DNA of 64,000 nucleotides from Oreocharis arfaki (Eukaryota > Chordata > Aves > Passeriformes > Paramythiidae), in contig VZRR01012752.1 of assembly GCA_013398015.1 (NCBI GenBank), forward strand, positions 2,466,427 through 2,530,426, written 5' to 3'. Positions 13,842 to 27,000 of this stretch are shown here, one piece after another. Within the stretch, counting starts at the first letter, position 1, and every line of letters starts with the position of its first letter. Below the pieces are notes generated by a model. The model worked only from the letters and a program-made list of their open reading frames with translations, was not told the origin of the DNA and searched no databases. The translations under genes and the position numbers were made by a program.

Positions 13842-16800
13842 GCCGTTATCCACTGCCAGTGGTGGGTATCAGCCATCCAACCCTGTTTCTTCTTGCTTTT
13901 GGCTGAAGCTGCTTGGGACAACAGAGATAAAAAAGACAGCAAGTGTCAATTGAAACAGTGTTAGAAAAAAAATTATGCAAAAGAAAAGTAAAATGTGAAA
14001 CCAAATTATGGTGTTCACTGCCGTAGAAAGTGAGGAGGCAACTAGGTAGTGTTGGAACCAAAAGAACAATGCAGGTGCTCCTGAAGCGAGTCCTTATGGA
14101 ATGAATGACTGTGGCTGGTTGAACTTGACCAAATGGGACTATATAGACTGAAGAGTTAACAGCTGATGATCTGGAACTTATCCATTGGAATGTTTTGGAG
14201 GGAAAAATAATAAGATAAAGACATGGAGAACTCTTCAGGCAATAGCTGGAGAATCTGACTCTTTCCAGGCTGCCTAGAGATTTTTGAAATCTGACGTACT
14301 ACTGGTAGGCCAGGTCTTTAAGAAATAGAGATGGTGGATTTTTTTCTTCCTATTGTGATGCAGAAAACAGAGCTCTGGCTTCCCACAGTTCCCTCTCTTC
14401 CATTTTATCCTGGCTTTCACTCGCCTTCGATATCTCATTTCACTTCCACCAACCACCATTTCTCCACAGCAGCAGCCAAGGCCAGGGCTCGTTTATTTTG
14501 CATGAGTTACAAATCTCTCACACATTGAGGCTTTCATAGACTGGAATTCAGTCAATTTCTTGGCTGAGAATTACAGGGATCTCACCAGAAGAGAAGGGAC
14601 ACTCTGAGTCAAGCCTAGGCTTCTACTGAAAAGAATCCCATAAGCTCACTGACCAGAACACGGTCTTTACCTTAGGCTTAGCCTCAATTGCATTCCAAAG
14701 GATAGGATTTGCTGGGATATTCACAGTCCCAGGCCTGAGTCTTTGGCGACCTCATGCTTAATTTTCACTGCTCTCACTATGCTTTTTAGTACTTCGGCGA
14801 GATGAGATCACTCAGCAGATCCATCTTGCCCTGACTGATACGCAACAACACACGGAGGGGCAGATGCACAGGTCATGTCAGTCGGTAATTGGCAGAGTTC
14901 CATCAGTTTAAGATTTGGCCTAAAGCATTCTGGCTATTATCTTTTACTATATCCATATCCTGGATATAACTACTGCTCACTGAACCGTTTTAGAACATCC
15001 ATAAAACTGAGGAGTATGGCAAGTGCACTGGTGGCTTAATTACAAATGCATTCAGTGCCAGGTTGTGAATCCAGCCACGCTGGTATAAAGCCAGAGTAAT
15101 TCTGTTGATGTCAGTGGAGGAGTTACTTTGGCACTACATTATCATGACACAGATCAAACCTTAGCTCACAAGTGGCTCCATACTGGTTTGAATTTTTTAT
15201 GGATTCTCTTTTATCTTGCCTGTTCTCTCTGTATCGTGTTTGTTTGGTTTGGCTTAAGATAATAATTCAGGATTTATTCACAGCCCTTCTTTTTTCGGTC
15301 GTAAGTCAGTTGTAGAGGAGTCTGTTTTGTTCTGAAATTAAAAGGAAATAGCAAACAAGCTGCCATTCTTTCTGTATATGATGTAGCAGACAGGAGCTCC
15401 TCTTCTCTGGATTTCGGAAGGGTTTTTAAAATTTTATCTTTTTTAGGATGAAAGGTGAGCATGGTTTTGTCTGTTTTCATCCCAGAAAGAAGAACCTGGG
15501 GCTGTGCAAACTCCTCTTTTCAGACAGGTTAAATTCTGGAGGTCTGTGAGACTGGGGCCTTGCAACTGCTGTACTGTCAGAAGCAATTCTGGCCAGAGAC
15601 ATCGCAGCTTTGTATTCAGCATAATTAAATCAACCATTTGGAATTGTTTGTAAGTAAGGAACAAAACAATAGGCATTGAAGATTTATTATTGAAAGCAGC
15701 TGCAGGAGAGGAAGTTCTGTAGCCAGGGGCTGTTTAGCAAATCTAGAGTCTGATATTTAGTTTAAATTCTCATGATCATTTCTGTGAGGCAAGAAACTAT
15801 TTTGCACTGTCTTCTACCTTTTTGGTCCTTATTCTTCCCTCAAGTGTTAAATCCAGGGAAAAAAAAATTAGCATTATCAGAAGCTCCACTGCAATCCCAC
15901 AGCTATCTCTGAGAAGAGAACAGGTTGTATATATTGCCCCTGTAAATTTGATGAACTGAGCATTGTAAAACCAGGAAGGGGAGACTGCAGCTGGAATTCA
16001 TTGTGGAAACTCTTGCCAGCTTCAGTGGGATTTGGAAGTACATATTTCAGTGGGCCGCAGTTTTTTACAATGGAATCCTTCCTGCTTAGCTGGGCCACTG
16101 ATACACCAACCACTTTCAAGTTACTGCTCTGAGGTGGGGAGAGCAAGGAGAAATGGGGAGTGGGTCAGGTGACTCAATAGAACTGCGCGGTTCAGTGGCA
16201 GTGGGGAATACTCGATTGTCCTATTCAAATTCAGTGCCTTTGCATTTCCACTGACTGTGCAGAGTCTGTGGATTCCTTCCGTGTTAATACGGCATTGCTT
16301 GATACGCTTCTCTGATGGGCACCTCCACTCTGCTTAAATCCAGTATCTGGCTGTCTGAGTGGAAAGAAAGTTAGCCAGAAGGAAATCTGAGGTGTCTCCA
16401 TCTCCCTGGGATCCACACTGCAGACCCTCCTCTTGAGCAGACCTCAGGGCAGTATGAAATGTCAGTTCCCAACTTCAGCAGAGCAATTACAGCACTTCTC
16501 AGAGCACTTCATCAAAGAGATGATGGCTTCACTCAGCCTCTCTGCTCTACAGTGTCTAATAATAAGTTAGTAGGATATCTTGTGTGAAAACACCAGGCCT
16601 TTTGAAAATTCAGTTGCTTGCATACTGCTAATTAAAAGGTGAGGTGCTGACCCCTAGCCCCTAGGCCAACACTGCTCTTTACCCGCTTCATTATGGGCCT
16701 CCTCTCCAGAGCAGTAAGGCTTAGAGAAAACCAGTCAGAGCACAGGGAGTGAGCAAAGAGCTACACAGTGTGGGTGTACCTGAGGTTTATGTCTGTCATT

Positions 16801-17019
16801 GCTAAAGGGAAGAGGTCATGAGACCTCATAGTTCCTGACCCATAGGTCAAGTGGCAGTCTGGCTCGTGTCCATGCTACTACGGGCTAAGCTTCTCCTGGA
16901 GCAGGTTGGCCACATGCACACCACATTAGCCCACGGCTTTAGCTCTCCCCTGATTCCGGGGTGATGCTTCTGTGACCGCACGCTGTGATGATACTTCCAT
17001 GTGTTCTTTCAGTTCAGAG
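13842..17019. other. Intergenic, no gene recognised
   Basis: Unique sequence of mixed composition. No repeat family or exon that I can support. Confidence 0.55.
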
Positions 17020-17190
17020 GAGTATCTTATTAATATATACAAACACAAGATAGGAGATCAGACACTGCTCAAAAAATCTACTTGACCTCAAGAAACATCT
17101 TTTTACTGCAAGAGTGATGAATACTTGAAGAAGTTGCCCAGAGAAGTTGTAGAGTCTCCATCTGACCACAGTCCTGGGCTGCTGCACAGC
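17020..17190 (+). repeat. Degenerate CR1 LINE fragment
   Basis: It contains TTGCCCAGAGAAGTTGTAGA followed by GTCTCC, preceded by a CTTTTTACTGCAAGAGTGAT block. This is the order of the CR1 3' region. The 3' tail is missing and divergence is high. Confidence 0.6.
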
Positions 17191-17707
17191 TCTCCCCACA
17201 CTGCATCCACTCACACACATGTGTCTTCTTCAGGATTTCTGTAGAACCTAAATTTTAGCAACACTTTTTTTTTTTCACAGGGGCTCTAGTATGCTGGACA
17301 ACAGCATTTTTGTCCCTGCCCTTACAAAGAACAACCACTTCTTCTCAAACATTGTCTGTGGATGTTTTTGCTGTATTCATGTATGCAGTTTTCTTTTCTC
17401 TCACTGTATCACCTGCTGCCTCATAGCTAACCTGTCATTTTGGGGTTTTGGCTGCCTTTTCAGAGGTGTATTTTTTGGCATGTGCTGTGCAAGCACATGC
17501 AATAGTGCAGGAGATGCAGGGGTAGGGAGAGATTCTTCTGGAAGTTCAGAATGGCTCCTCTAAGCTGAGCAGCTGTACCATTTCTAAATGGAAGTGATGT
17601 TTTAATGACAGTCCGAACTAATGTGAAATCAGGTTATTGGCTTTTGTTGCAGGACCTAATGATGCCTCCATATCTGCTTTGATGTTTCTTTTTCTCTTTT
17701 TTTTCAG

Positions 17708-17902
17708 GCTCTGCAATTAAAAGAAAGTAGGAATAGAGGTGGAGAAAGGAGAAGCTTGTTAAATGATCATGAATCAAAAGTTAAGAAATTAACTATTACA
17801 GTGCCAAAGCTGTCAGTAACAAAATTAAGTGCACCATTCCATTTGGCTAAAACTGTGCAACTTCATCCAGTTTATTATAAGATGCCTTGTTTACGATACT
17901 GA
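17708..17902 (+). CDS. Unidentified 3' terminal coding exon (partial gene)
   Basis: A T-rich tract and TTTTTTTTCAG acceptor (ending 17707) lead into 64 open codons and a TGA stop, with AATAAA 13 bases further on and a T-rich downstream element. The peptide begins ALQLKESRNRGGERRSLLND and ends HPVYYKMPCLRY. It is basic and hydrophilic, with a VKKLTITVPKLSVTKL segment. I do not recognise the family. The order acceptor, open frame, stop, polyA signal and GT/T-rich element is just what a real last exon shows, and 64 stop-free codons is long for AT-rich DNA. Upstream exons should lie on the + strand to the left, perhaps outside the window, and I could not find them with confidence. It could instead be the end of a non-coding transcript that is open by chance. 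Confidence 0.4.
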   Translation, partial: ALQLKESRNRGGERRSLLNDHESKVKKLTITVPKLSVTKLSAPFHLAKTVQLHPVYYKMPCLRY

Positions 17903-17914
17903 AGTTTTAATGAA

Positions 17915-17920
17915 AATAAA
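17915..17920 (+). terminator. Polyadenylation signal of the unidentified terminal exon
   Basis: AATAAA lies 13 bases after the TGA of the 17708-17902 frame. A TTCTGTTTTTTTGTCC tract at about 17940 could serve as the downstream cleavage element. Confidence 0.4.
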
Positions 17921-18875
17921 TTTATTCCTATTTCATCACTTCTGTTTTTTTGTCCTCAGAAGGGAATATGATACAAGGAACTCCCATTTTCCCTAGTGGC
18001 AAATATCCCACAGGCTAAGCAGGGGACTTGCAAGCGGGAGCTTCTCCCCCAGCTCAATTGGCAGGACTCAACATAATCGTTTAAGCACAAGTCAGATTGG
18101 TTTTCTCTCCACTTACGTAAATCCATAATGCTTAAATCCACAGTCCTCCACTGTTGAATTACTGCCAGCGGTTTCCAATACAAGCTCTTTATTAAATAAA
18201 CAGGGATCAGATGACATGTGTTTGAGTGCAGATGACCAGTGCTGCTATAGATTGCTTCTATCTGGAAAACACAGATTTGTAAGGGGATGCCGGATGCATG
18301 CAAGAAAGGATTACCAGGCACAGATGGCACTGCTCATTTATAGCTGGAGAGCAAGGATGTAATAGTATTAAGAAGTGAAGGGTCTGGTTCTGTACGTGAT
18401 GAAAGTGAAACCTGTCACAGGAAGATGTGGAAAAGTCAACAGCACGAGCAACTGGCAGGATTTTCCTGCCTAGTTCATTGTAAACTATGTTAGTGAAGAT
18501 GCTTGAGCTATTCTTATGTGATCTAGCATTTTAATCCAACTTTTGCACTGTCTCAAGCCCAAGATGGGGAGGAGAGGGAGGAATTAAGGAGTATAATGCT
18601 GTGTAAGTAGGGAATCTCACAAATCTACCTGCACTACCCACACTCCACCATAACCTTGTGCATCAGCTTCTACATGAAGGACAATGTGTTCTGTAGGGAT
18701 TTCTAAGAGCTAGACTGCCAGTCTAGCTTTCTGAGAGCTGCCAGTCCCACTCTTCCACAGCATCATCTCCCTTACTCCAGAGCAAGAGGTGAAAATACGG
18801 AGATGTGATACTTAGTGATGTCTTGGCAAAACTTTCCCATGGGATATGTATCCATGTTGGATTCCATATTAGATA

Positions 18876-18950
18876 GACTCATAGAACCATTTGGGTTGGA
18901 AACGACTTCCAAGATTGTCAAGTCCAGCAATTAACCTAACACCACTAAGG
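18876..18950 (-). repeat. CR1 LINE 3' end fragment
   Basis: Reversed CR1 tail: CATAGAACCATTTGGGTTGG, then CGACTTCCAAGATTGTCAAG and CAATTAACCTAACACCACTA. Short and diverged. Confidence 0.8.
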
Positions 18951-21094
18951 AATATAAATCCCGTTAAAATCTAAGCAAGTCTATTGACACCCTCATCGGA
19001 CTCTTCTATAAAATCCATATTTATTTGAGATCCTGTCTGTAACCGTAGGGTCTGTCAGGATGGAAAAGCACAGAGTAAGAACTTTCCATTTCTGTTAATC
19101 CAAACAGGAAAGAGTGGGAATTTGGGTAGTACAAAAACACGTATTTTCAAGCACATAATTAGCCACTTAGAACAGGCTACCAGAATTCCAGATTTACAAC
19201 ATGTAAGTAATTTACTCCAACTTGATTATATGAAGACCGCGTGACTGATGCTCTACTACAGAAAAATACCCGGGGTCTGGTTAAATCCAGTGTAAGTGTT
19301 ACAGATGCATGTTCATGTTGTTTCATCTCTTTTCTTTGCATGCTACTATGTTTGCACTCAGGAAGCCTGGTACTGGTTTGCACCCAGGAAATTATCTGGG
19401 TTTTTTCAAAAAGAGGTGTTGGAACCACATTTTTCTCTGAAAATGCCATAGATAATCAAATTTCCTCTAGGAATTTTTATTGCGACAACCAGCTCATTGA
19501 GCTGTGGTCAATGTGTGATTTCTTGACTATCTGGTTTTTGCTTTTAGTTTTTTGTTTGTTTCTTTGTTTTTTTGTTTCTTTATTATTATACAGAAAGTTA
19601 CATGTTGAAAATTATTTCACATGATGTCTCTGTTTCCAGCAGTCCCTGAACTGTGAAATGGTGTCATGTACTGTTTTGTTCTGCTGACTACTTGCATCTA
19701 CATCTATAAAATGATTCAGATCTTCAGTGGCCAGAGGCTTATCTTATTATTTTCTTCCCCTTAAATAACTCTTTAAATAAAACATTGAAAATTAAAATGC
19801 AGTTCATTGGTTATTGACATTTTTTATAAACTGTTATCTTTCTGAGCATAATTCACTTCTTCAAGGTTGGAATTCAGAGAGTAAATATTAGCTTTATTAA
19901 TGGAAATTGTATGCATAAAACCTTAAGCAGAGCGCTAGAAATCTTTCCTCCTCTTTGTTCCCACGTACAGTCCCTTCTTAGTACCTCAGGCTTGGTGGGA
20001 AAGATTCAGCCATAATGCAACTTACAGAAGAAATATGTATTTTTTTTTTCAAGGTCTCTGGAGCAGAGAGAATCAAGCACTAAATTTACAAGAACTTCAG
20101 GTTAATACTTCCAATTTTATGCTTTCCATTTGTATAATCATGTCAGTTTTGTAATGGCATAAAGTAGCACTAAGACGTTCAATCCAGTTTAATCCAATTA
20201 CTCTTTTGCTCTCTCAGGCATGCCTTATTCTTAGATAGGAGAAAACCACCAAGTGTGATGATTTTATGGATTCACATATACACTTGGCACCATAAGTAAC
20301 GTTGATCATTATATTTGCCTTTGTTTTCCCATGTCTCTGTTTTTAGACACTGCAGAGTTTGCAGAGCCAGTCTTCTTTTCTGGGGGAATTTTCCTCTGTC
20401 CCCTTTGGGGTGATGCCGTATGGGCAGCATCAGCATTCTAAGGGATGCACAGATGCATCTCCGAGGGAAGTTTTATTACCGAAGCCCCATCCTCCAGTGA
20501 CAGCTCTGTGTCAGGAAGAGGGAGCTGTGATGGTGATGCAAGCTTGGTTTATCACCCATAGCTGTTGCCAACACGTGTTTATAAAAATTCTTCTCAGATG
20601 TAAGGTAAATTGGGCAAGACATGAATTTTATGCCACAAACGCAGCTGAGGAGAGTAAGCTGTAACCGGCACAGCAACCGAGCTTCTAGAGGTGACACCTC
20701 CACTCCACCAGCACTTTTTCAAATACAGTGGAGTCAATTTTCTTTCCACATTAAGACTAAGAAAACGTGTCTGCTTTTGTTATTTTTCAGGCTCTGGATT
20801 TGCTTCTTTCCTCCTTTGCTCTGAGGTGGATGTTGTTCCTTTCATGTATTGTATTTACTTAGAGACTTTCAAGGGGTTCCTAAGAAAAGATGTGTTGTAG
20901 TGCTACACCTCTGAAGGGCTGGGATCAGCAAACTGTACTCTTGTGGTCTGGGCTTGTGAGCAGGAAGACATCTGCCTGTCCACGAAGGCATCAAGAACAT
21001 AGAGGGGAATCTTATGACTCGTAATGCCTGAGGTCAGGATAGTGCAAACACCATGGAAACAGATCAGATGTCCAAGAACCTAGCACTGATACTT

Positions 21095-21245
21095 ATAGAA
21101 TCACAGAATCTTTCAGGTTGGAAAAGGCCTCTAAGATCATTGAGCCCAACCACGAACCCAGCACTGCCAAGTCCACCACCAAACCGTGTCCCTAAGTGCT
21201 ACATCTACAGATCTTTTAAATACCTCCAGGGAAGGTGACTCCCCC
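21095..21245 (-). repeat. CR1 LINE 3' end fragment
   Basis: Reversed CR1 tail ATAGAATCACAGAATCTTTC, then AGGTTGGAAAAGGCCTCTAA. It carries CCAAACCGTGTCCCTAAGTG and ends at AATACCTCCAGGGAAGGTGA. Only moderately diverged. Confidence 0.93.
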
Positions 21246-22188
21246 AGATTACATCAGTTTTAACAGTGTGAGTTAATATTTAGTTTAATACTCAGGTGTC
21301 CATAGGCCCAAATTCCCTAAACTGGTTTTGCCTTCATTACAGAAGTATTGGTAAAATTAGTTTTTATGTCGCGACAGAAGTTTCAGATTTTGAAAGTCAC
21401 AAAGGCCATCAGTGTGTAGCTCAGGTCTTCAAGGTTCAGCACTCTCTCTAGTCTGAAGGACCAAAAAGTTTTCCAATAGCATCCAACCCTGCTACCAGGG
21501 TGCACTCCAGGATCCAGGCTGAAAGAATCTGGCTTCACACTCCAGCCTTCTATGATGATACCCAGATAGCACCACCATCTCCCCTCTGGAGTTATCTTTG
21601 CCCTCATTTTCCTTTCAAAATACATTGGGCCGTTTCTGGTCAGTTTTTCTCCTTTCCCACTCCTGCAGTATTGGAAGCTGTATTGGGTATCAGCAACTAG
21701 TGAGGCTGCCCTTCAGGGTTAATCACCTGAATTAAGTGAACCTGTCCATGTGTCAGGTTTTCCAAAAGTTCTGGCTTTTTCTGAGTGAGCACTGGTTCAG
21801 TCTCACAGATCCCATCTTTCCCTTCTAATTCTTCTTTCCTGCTTCTCCTCTGTGTGTAGCCACCTCCCCAGCTGCACTTGCAGAGTGTGGGGGATTTGGA
21901 AGGGCATGTACCAAATGATGGCATTGGGAATATGGAAGAGATGCAGCTCTGCTGCTTCTCAGGCCTGGAAAAGGGCGAGGATATGGCCAGTATGATGTGC
22001 TGCAGAAACTGTGAGGCTGTAGGAATGTTTCAACACATTATACTAATATTAATAGGGCATTATGAGGAATCCACAAATAGCTGATTAGCTGTCAAATTAT
22101 GGTGCTGTGCCTGTGCATGGTGGTATCTGGGAAAAATGTACAAAAGCCAGTTAATTGAAATGCTAACCTGAAGTTTCTCTACCTGTCA

Positions 22189-22380
22189 TTGCTTTTTTTA
22201 TCCCCTTTCCTTTTTCTCAGTTTTGGTCTTCTCTTTTTAATTTACATCCTTGTCCTTCATTTTCCATCTTTATTATTTATAAAATTCCCTTTTATCATTT
22301 CCTTCCCATGTAGTTCTTTCATTTCTCTTTTTCTCATAGCCATTCTGTGCCCCATATTGTATTTCCCTTTCTGTTAATCA
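22189..22380. repeat. Pyrimidine-rich tract
   Basis: About 190 bases of imperfect CT/T-rich sequence on the plus strand. The 62-codon open frame here is a composition effect. Confidence 0.6.
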
Positions 22381-23405
22381 GTCCTTCCCCATATTCTGAC
22401 ACCTCGTGGGAACCATCCTCCTAGGCTTTAAGGCTGATTTTTCCTCTCTTGTTCTCCTCTTATCTGCTTGGCAGGGGTAGAGGCTGATAGTCTGACTGGC
22501 AGAGTGTTCCTGTGATGGCTGCAGCTGCTGGTGGAAGAACAAACTTGGTGAAGGTCTCTGAAGGGACCCTAACAAGGTCCAGATGAATATTTGCTGCATT
22601 TCACACGAAGATTTCGTGCTTCATAGGCAAGCTGTTTCAGTGCAGTCATAATGTGATGTCTATGTGTAAGATGAGAATGCTGATAGTGCAGGGGGCACAG
22701 AGAGAGAGAAGGGTTAAGCAGGTTTTTCAGAGGTACTGTCAGAAAAATACTCATTTAACTGAGGGGAGTAAAGCATCATCGTCTCTTTCATAGGTATTGG
22801 AAAAAATGTGGTCCTGGAGTTGCTGGTTTGGTTTTTCTGCTATGATAGGGCAGCTGTTATGCCATTTACTGGCGATAATTACTGTAAGATTTAAGCTAAT
22901 TGTGTCTCTGAAGAAGCCCAGCTCAGCTTGTCAGCTCCAGTTTTGTCTCTCTGGCTGGCATAAGGGAAGGTTCAATGGTGCCAGGACAAAACTCTGAGAC
23001 AGCCCCATTTCTTCTGTACTCCTGCTGGGTTTTCCACGGCATATCCCATGTGCATGGGGCTCTGGAAGGGCCAGAAGGGCCTTGGCAGAGCTGGCAAGGG
23101 TTTGGCAAGGGCCACTGTGCTTCTCTGGGCAGTCTGGTCCTGTGGCTGCCCCCACAGCTGCAAGTGCTCAGGGGCAGAGGGGAAGAATAGGCTTTTCTTT
23201 TAAATCAGGATTTACTCATTCCATCTGGGAGCTCTCGGATGACACATCCTTCTAGAAGACTGTCCCTGTCGAGAGCAAGCTTATTACCAATGCAGTTTAT
23301 TCTCTCCTATTAGGTTGAACCACAAAGCTGCTGAGTTAAATTGACGTCACTGGGTGTTACCCAAAGAGTGACATTATTTAGAATTAGCCAGCCTATTTTT
23401 CTCCC

Positions 23406-24008
23406 TGTTGTGGTTTAATCCCAGGCAGCAAGTAAGTACCACACGGCCAGTCTCTCACTCCTCTCCATTAGCAGGATATGGGGGAAGAGAATTGGAAGGA
23501 TAAAAGCAAGAAAACTCATAGGTTGATAAAGGAACAGTTTAATGATTGAAATTTTTAAAATAATACTACTAATAATAACAATTTTAATAATAATAAATAA
23601 TNNNNNTTAATAATAAAAAATAATAATTATAATTAATAGTATTGATTATTAATTGTTAATTGTTAATAATAGTAGTAGTGGTAGAGGAAGGAATAAAACC
23701 CAAGTGATGCACCACCTGATGTCAGCCTGTCCCCAAGCAGCAATCAGCTCCTCACATGACATTCCACAGTATGGAATATCCCTTTGGCCAGTTCAGGTCA
23801 GCTGTCCTGACCACTCTCTCTCACAGCTTCTTGTGCACCAGCTCTCTAGCAGAGCACGGGAAACTGAAAAGTCCTTAAGGTAGAGTGAACACTACTCAGG
23901 AACGACTAAAACATTGCTGTTTTATCAATATTATTGTCACACTAAATCCAAAACACAGCAAGGTAGCAGCTACTAGGAAGAAAATTAACTCTGCCAGCCA
24001 AAAACAGA
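23406..24008 (-). mobile_element. Avian ERVL-type solo LTR, minus orientation, with assembly gap
   Basis: It begins TGTTGTGGTTTAATCCCAGG and runs through CACGGCCAGTCTCTCACTCC, the reversed 3' end of the common avian LTR. It includes the reversed U3 landmark GGAATATCCCTTTGGCCAGT. It closes at AATTAACTCTGCCAGCCAAA, the reverse of the usual LTR opening. A (TAA)n expansion and five Ns interrupt it. CTCCC before and GTCCC just after may be an imperfect target duplication. Confidence 0.8.
23530..23690. repeat. (TAA/ATT)n low-complexity tract with 5-N gap
   Basis: Imperfect AAT/TAA repeats lie inside the reversed LTR. Ns at 23602-23606 mark an unresolved length. Confidence 0.9.
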
Positions 24009-27000
24009 AGAGTCCCAAACAATTTATTTTTAAATTCAAAGATAAATTTAAGGCAATATGAACACAGCAGAAGCTACCATGCCACAGCCAGAGGATGAGC
24101 TCCTGCTCTGGGTGCAGGAGCCAGAGTTTCCTTCACCAGCTGCCTGTGGCTCCCCCTGGGGAGAAGTACTGTGAGGTGTAAGGGCTCTCAGAAGCATTGG
24201 GCACAGCCCACACAAGATTCACATCCCACATGAACAGTCAGAGCCTTCATAGTGCTCAGGAGGTTAATAATCATTTATGAACTCAGAAGTTTTCAATGGC
24301 TTTTAAACTCTAATTTAATTTCACTTTCAATCCAGTTGTGTCAAATTTAGATGAAGATTGGGTGACAGGCAGTCAGACTGAACTGCTGCTCTCTACCTCT
24401 TTGCTTTCCAGCCAGCCCTGGATGAGCAGATTTGGGTTTTTTTCTTTAATTCACATAAAGGTAGGGGTGAGTGTGCTCCAAAAAAAACCTGCGTTCCCCA
24501 AAGCCTTTGTTATGCAAGTAAGCAAACAACAGCAATGTAAAATGCCATTGGGTGACATTTGCGGCAGCAAATATCTGATTTTGTGTTTGGCAGAAAATGT
24601 CCTTTGTCCTGAAGCATAGCTTGATTTCCAGATTATTTTGTGGCTTTTCCTATGACTAGGCAAAAAATGTTGGTGATGACAGAGCAACTGGAAGCCTCTG
24701 AGGTTCAGACTGGCATGTATAAATGCTGTGTTTGAACCTGAGTCAATCCCCGAGAATTTTTCTTCCCCCAGGCAAGATTGGTGGACATCCCTGTCTGCTT
24801 TTTGATTTTAATTTTGGGGTTTTTTCTTGCTTCTGTGATGTGGGTCATAACTGGCTTCCTAAGATTATCAGAACATTTTTTATGTGCTAATCTTAGTGTC
24901 TGTGCCCTCAAACATCTCTCTTCTCTCTTCCTCTGGTGCACGACATTTTATATGGTTTTCAGGCCGTTGTTCTAAAAGCACTGAGTGGAGAGCTGTGGGG
25001 CGTTTTGTGGTTTATAGTTTGGTAAGTGCGGGAGATGGGCATCCACTAAAGATCTCCAGGCAGATATGTCCATAGCAGGGTTGGTGGTGCCTGCTGGGAA
25101 TCAGCCTGATGGCTCTTTCCCTCCAGCCTCTCCCAGGGAGGGTTATTTTCTTTAAAGAGCCTTATGAAAAATTTATTTTAATAGTGCCTTTCAGAGTTGG
25201 ACTGTTAAATTTCAAAGAGTCTAGACCATTTACCCCACTCTTGGAGCTACCCTTTTAAAACAAAAGATACAGTACTTTTTGTAATTCTAGTTGGGAATCT
25301 TAGCTCTGCAACATCTATTTCTCTCCCTTCGCAGAGGAGACACTGCTTTACACACAGCTCATGACGGGTTTCTTGCATTTAAACATTCTTGTGCCTTAGT
25401 TTGAAAGGGTGTCTTTCTATGTGGTTTCTCTTGCTAGGTGCTTTGATATGTGCCTTCTTTCTTTTCCTGGTAGTTAAGTATCAAGGTAATAGCAATTCTC
25501 AGGTTGTCCCTCTGCCTAAGCCAGCTATCCTGAGTGTATGCTAGAGTTAAACAGCTCTGTGCTCTTCACTGTTGTGATCTTACATCAATTCACTGGTTAT
25601 TATTTCCCCTTGTCAAATGAAGCAACAGCAAAGCTTTGAAATGATGTTGCAGCTTTTCCAAAGGGCAATTTCCTCATCCTTCTCTAGCCTCCTTCTGCCT
25701 TTCCCTGTATATTTGATAGTACATCAGCTTCCTCTTGAAACGATCCCCAGCAGAGCACTTCAGCTATTTCAACCAGGGTCTTTCTGAAGGCATTTTTTTA
25801 ACAACTGGCTACTACAGCAGAGCTAGGTTATAATGAAGAACAATAAAAAAAAATCTTTCTGCCTCGGAGAGCCAGTTTTGTACTCACTAATGCATGTCCT
25901 GAACTCTGTGCCTGGAATATCCCCACTGGAGTCAGTTGGCGGTATTGTTTGCACACACTGAGTTAAGCACCTGTGTAAGTGCTCGCAAGGTGATGGCTTT
26001 AAACCTCACTAGACTCTAAAAATATGTGCATTGCTCTGTGGGAGAGACTAAACCAGGGCAACTCATCTACACTGTCATTTTTTTTGTTATCATTACCTGT
26101 GTTTCTAGAGTGGCTGTTATTTAGGAACACACATAATGAAGAGAACAGTGATAAACTTCCAAAGAATTTCTTCATCCCACTCCAATACTTGCCATCACTT
26201 TGATCTAGGCAATTCTGCAATGATGCTGACTGAATATCTGATATGACAGAAGACATCAAGGGCTACAAGATTTAATCCTAGCCCAGCTTTTCAGATAAAT
26301 AAATGACATAATCAAACCTCCTCCAGAGTTAGTTTCTTGCTGTTGCTGCAAGATTGAATTTGGGCTTAGTTTGCTCCAGTGTTTCTCTGTGATGTAATTG
26401 CCTAGGAAAATGCAGAACATTAGTCTGTTGAGTTGATAGGATTTAAAATGTGCATGGGTCTGTAAGCAAGGACCACATAAGGACTGAATCAGCAGTCAGA
26501 TTAATGGCCAGCCTACAGTGCAGAGATCTTGGATGAGGCTCTGTCCATCAATACCTTTGCCTCAGAGAAGTTATTCTGCATAGAGGTGTTAGAATAATGC
26601 AAGTGGAGCGGGGGCAGCCTATCTTGGCGGCCCAAATCTTTGATAATTTAATGAAATCCTGTCATGGCCAGTATATGACCAATGGAGACCACAATTTTTA
26701 CGGCTTGTCTGTACAAAACTCTACATGGAACTGATAATGGCTTAACATGCAATCGGCTATGCTCAATATCACAGGGTTTTCCTGGGGGCACTGCTGATAC
26801 CCATGCACCATGCCGACCCAGAACAGCTGAAAAAAACAGATGCCTGGAAAGCTGGAAAGATTTTTGTCCCCAGTAACACACAGTGTCAATGAATTGTGCA
26901 GTGGGAAGTCTATAGGTGTGGATCTCCCTGGGTGCTGAAGGAAGCAGAGGACAAGTGACACATATCGGAACTTTTGTTCCAGACTCTGAAATTCTTTCGG

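Larger units (their letters stand above)
17940..23405. other. Intergenic with two CR1 fragments
   Basis: Apart from the CR1 ends at 18876 and 21095 and the pyrimidine tract at 22.2 kb, I see nothing assignable. A T-rich stretch at 19535-19590 has GTTT-type low complexity. Confidence 0.55.

Noticed and set aside
20054..20100. 47-bp exon-like segment after a T-tract and CAAG, ending CAG/GTTAAT
   Set aside because: Open in one frame, but the donor is poor and there is no transcript partner. It also lies beyond the terminal exon at 17.7 kb.
22900..23190. GC-rich block with overlapping open frames on both strands
   Set aside because: Short imperfect GGCCAGAAGGGCC-type repeats and frames open on both strands point to composition. 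No gene or promoter is supportable.
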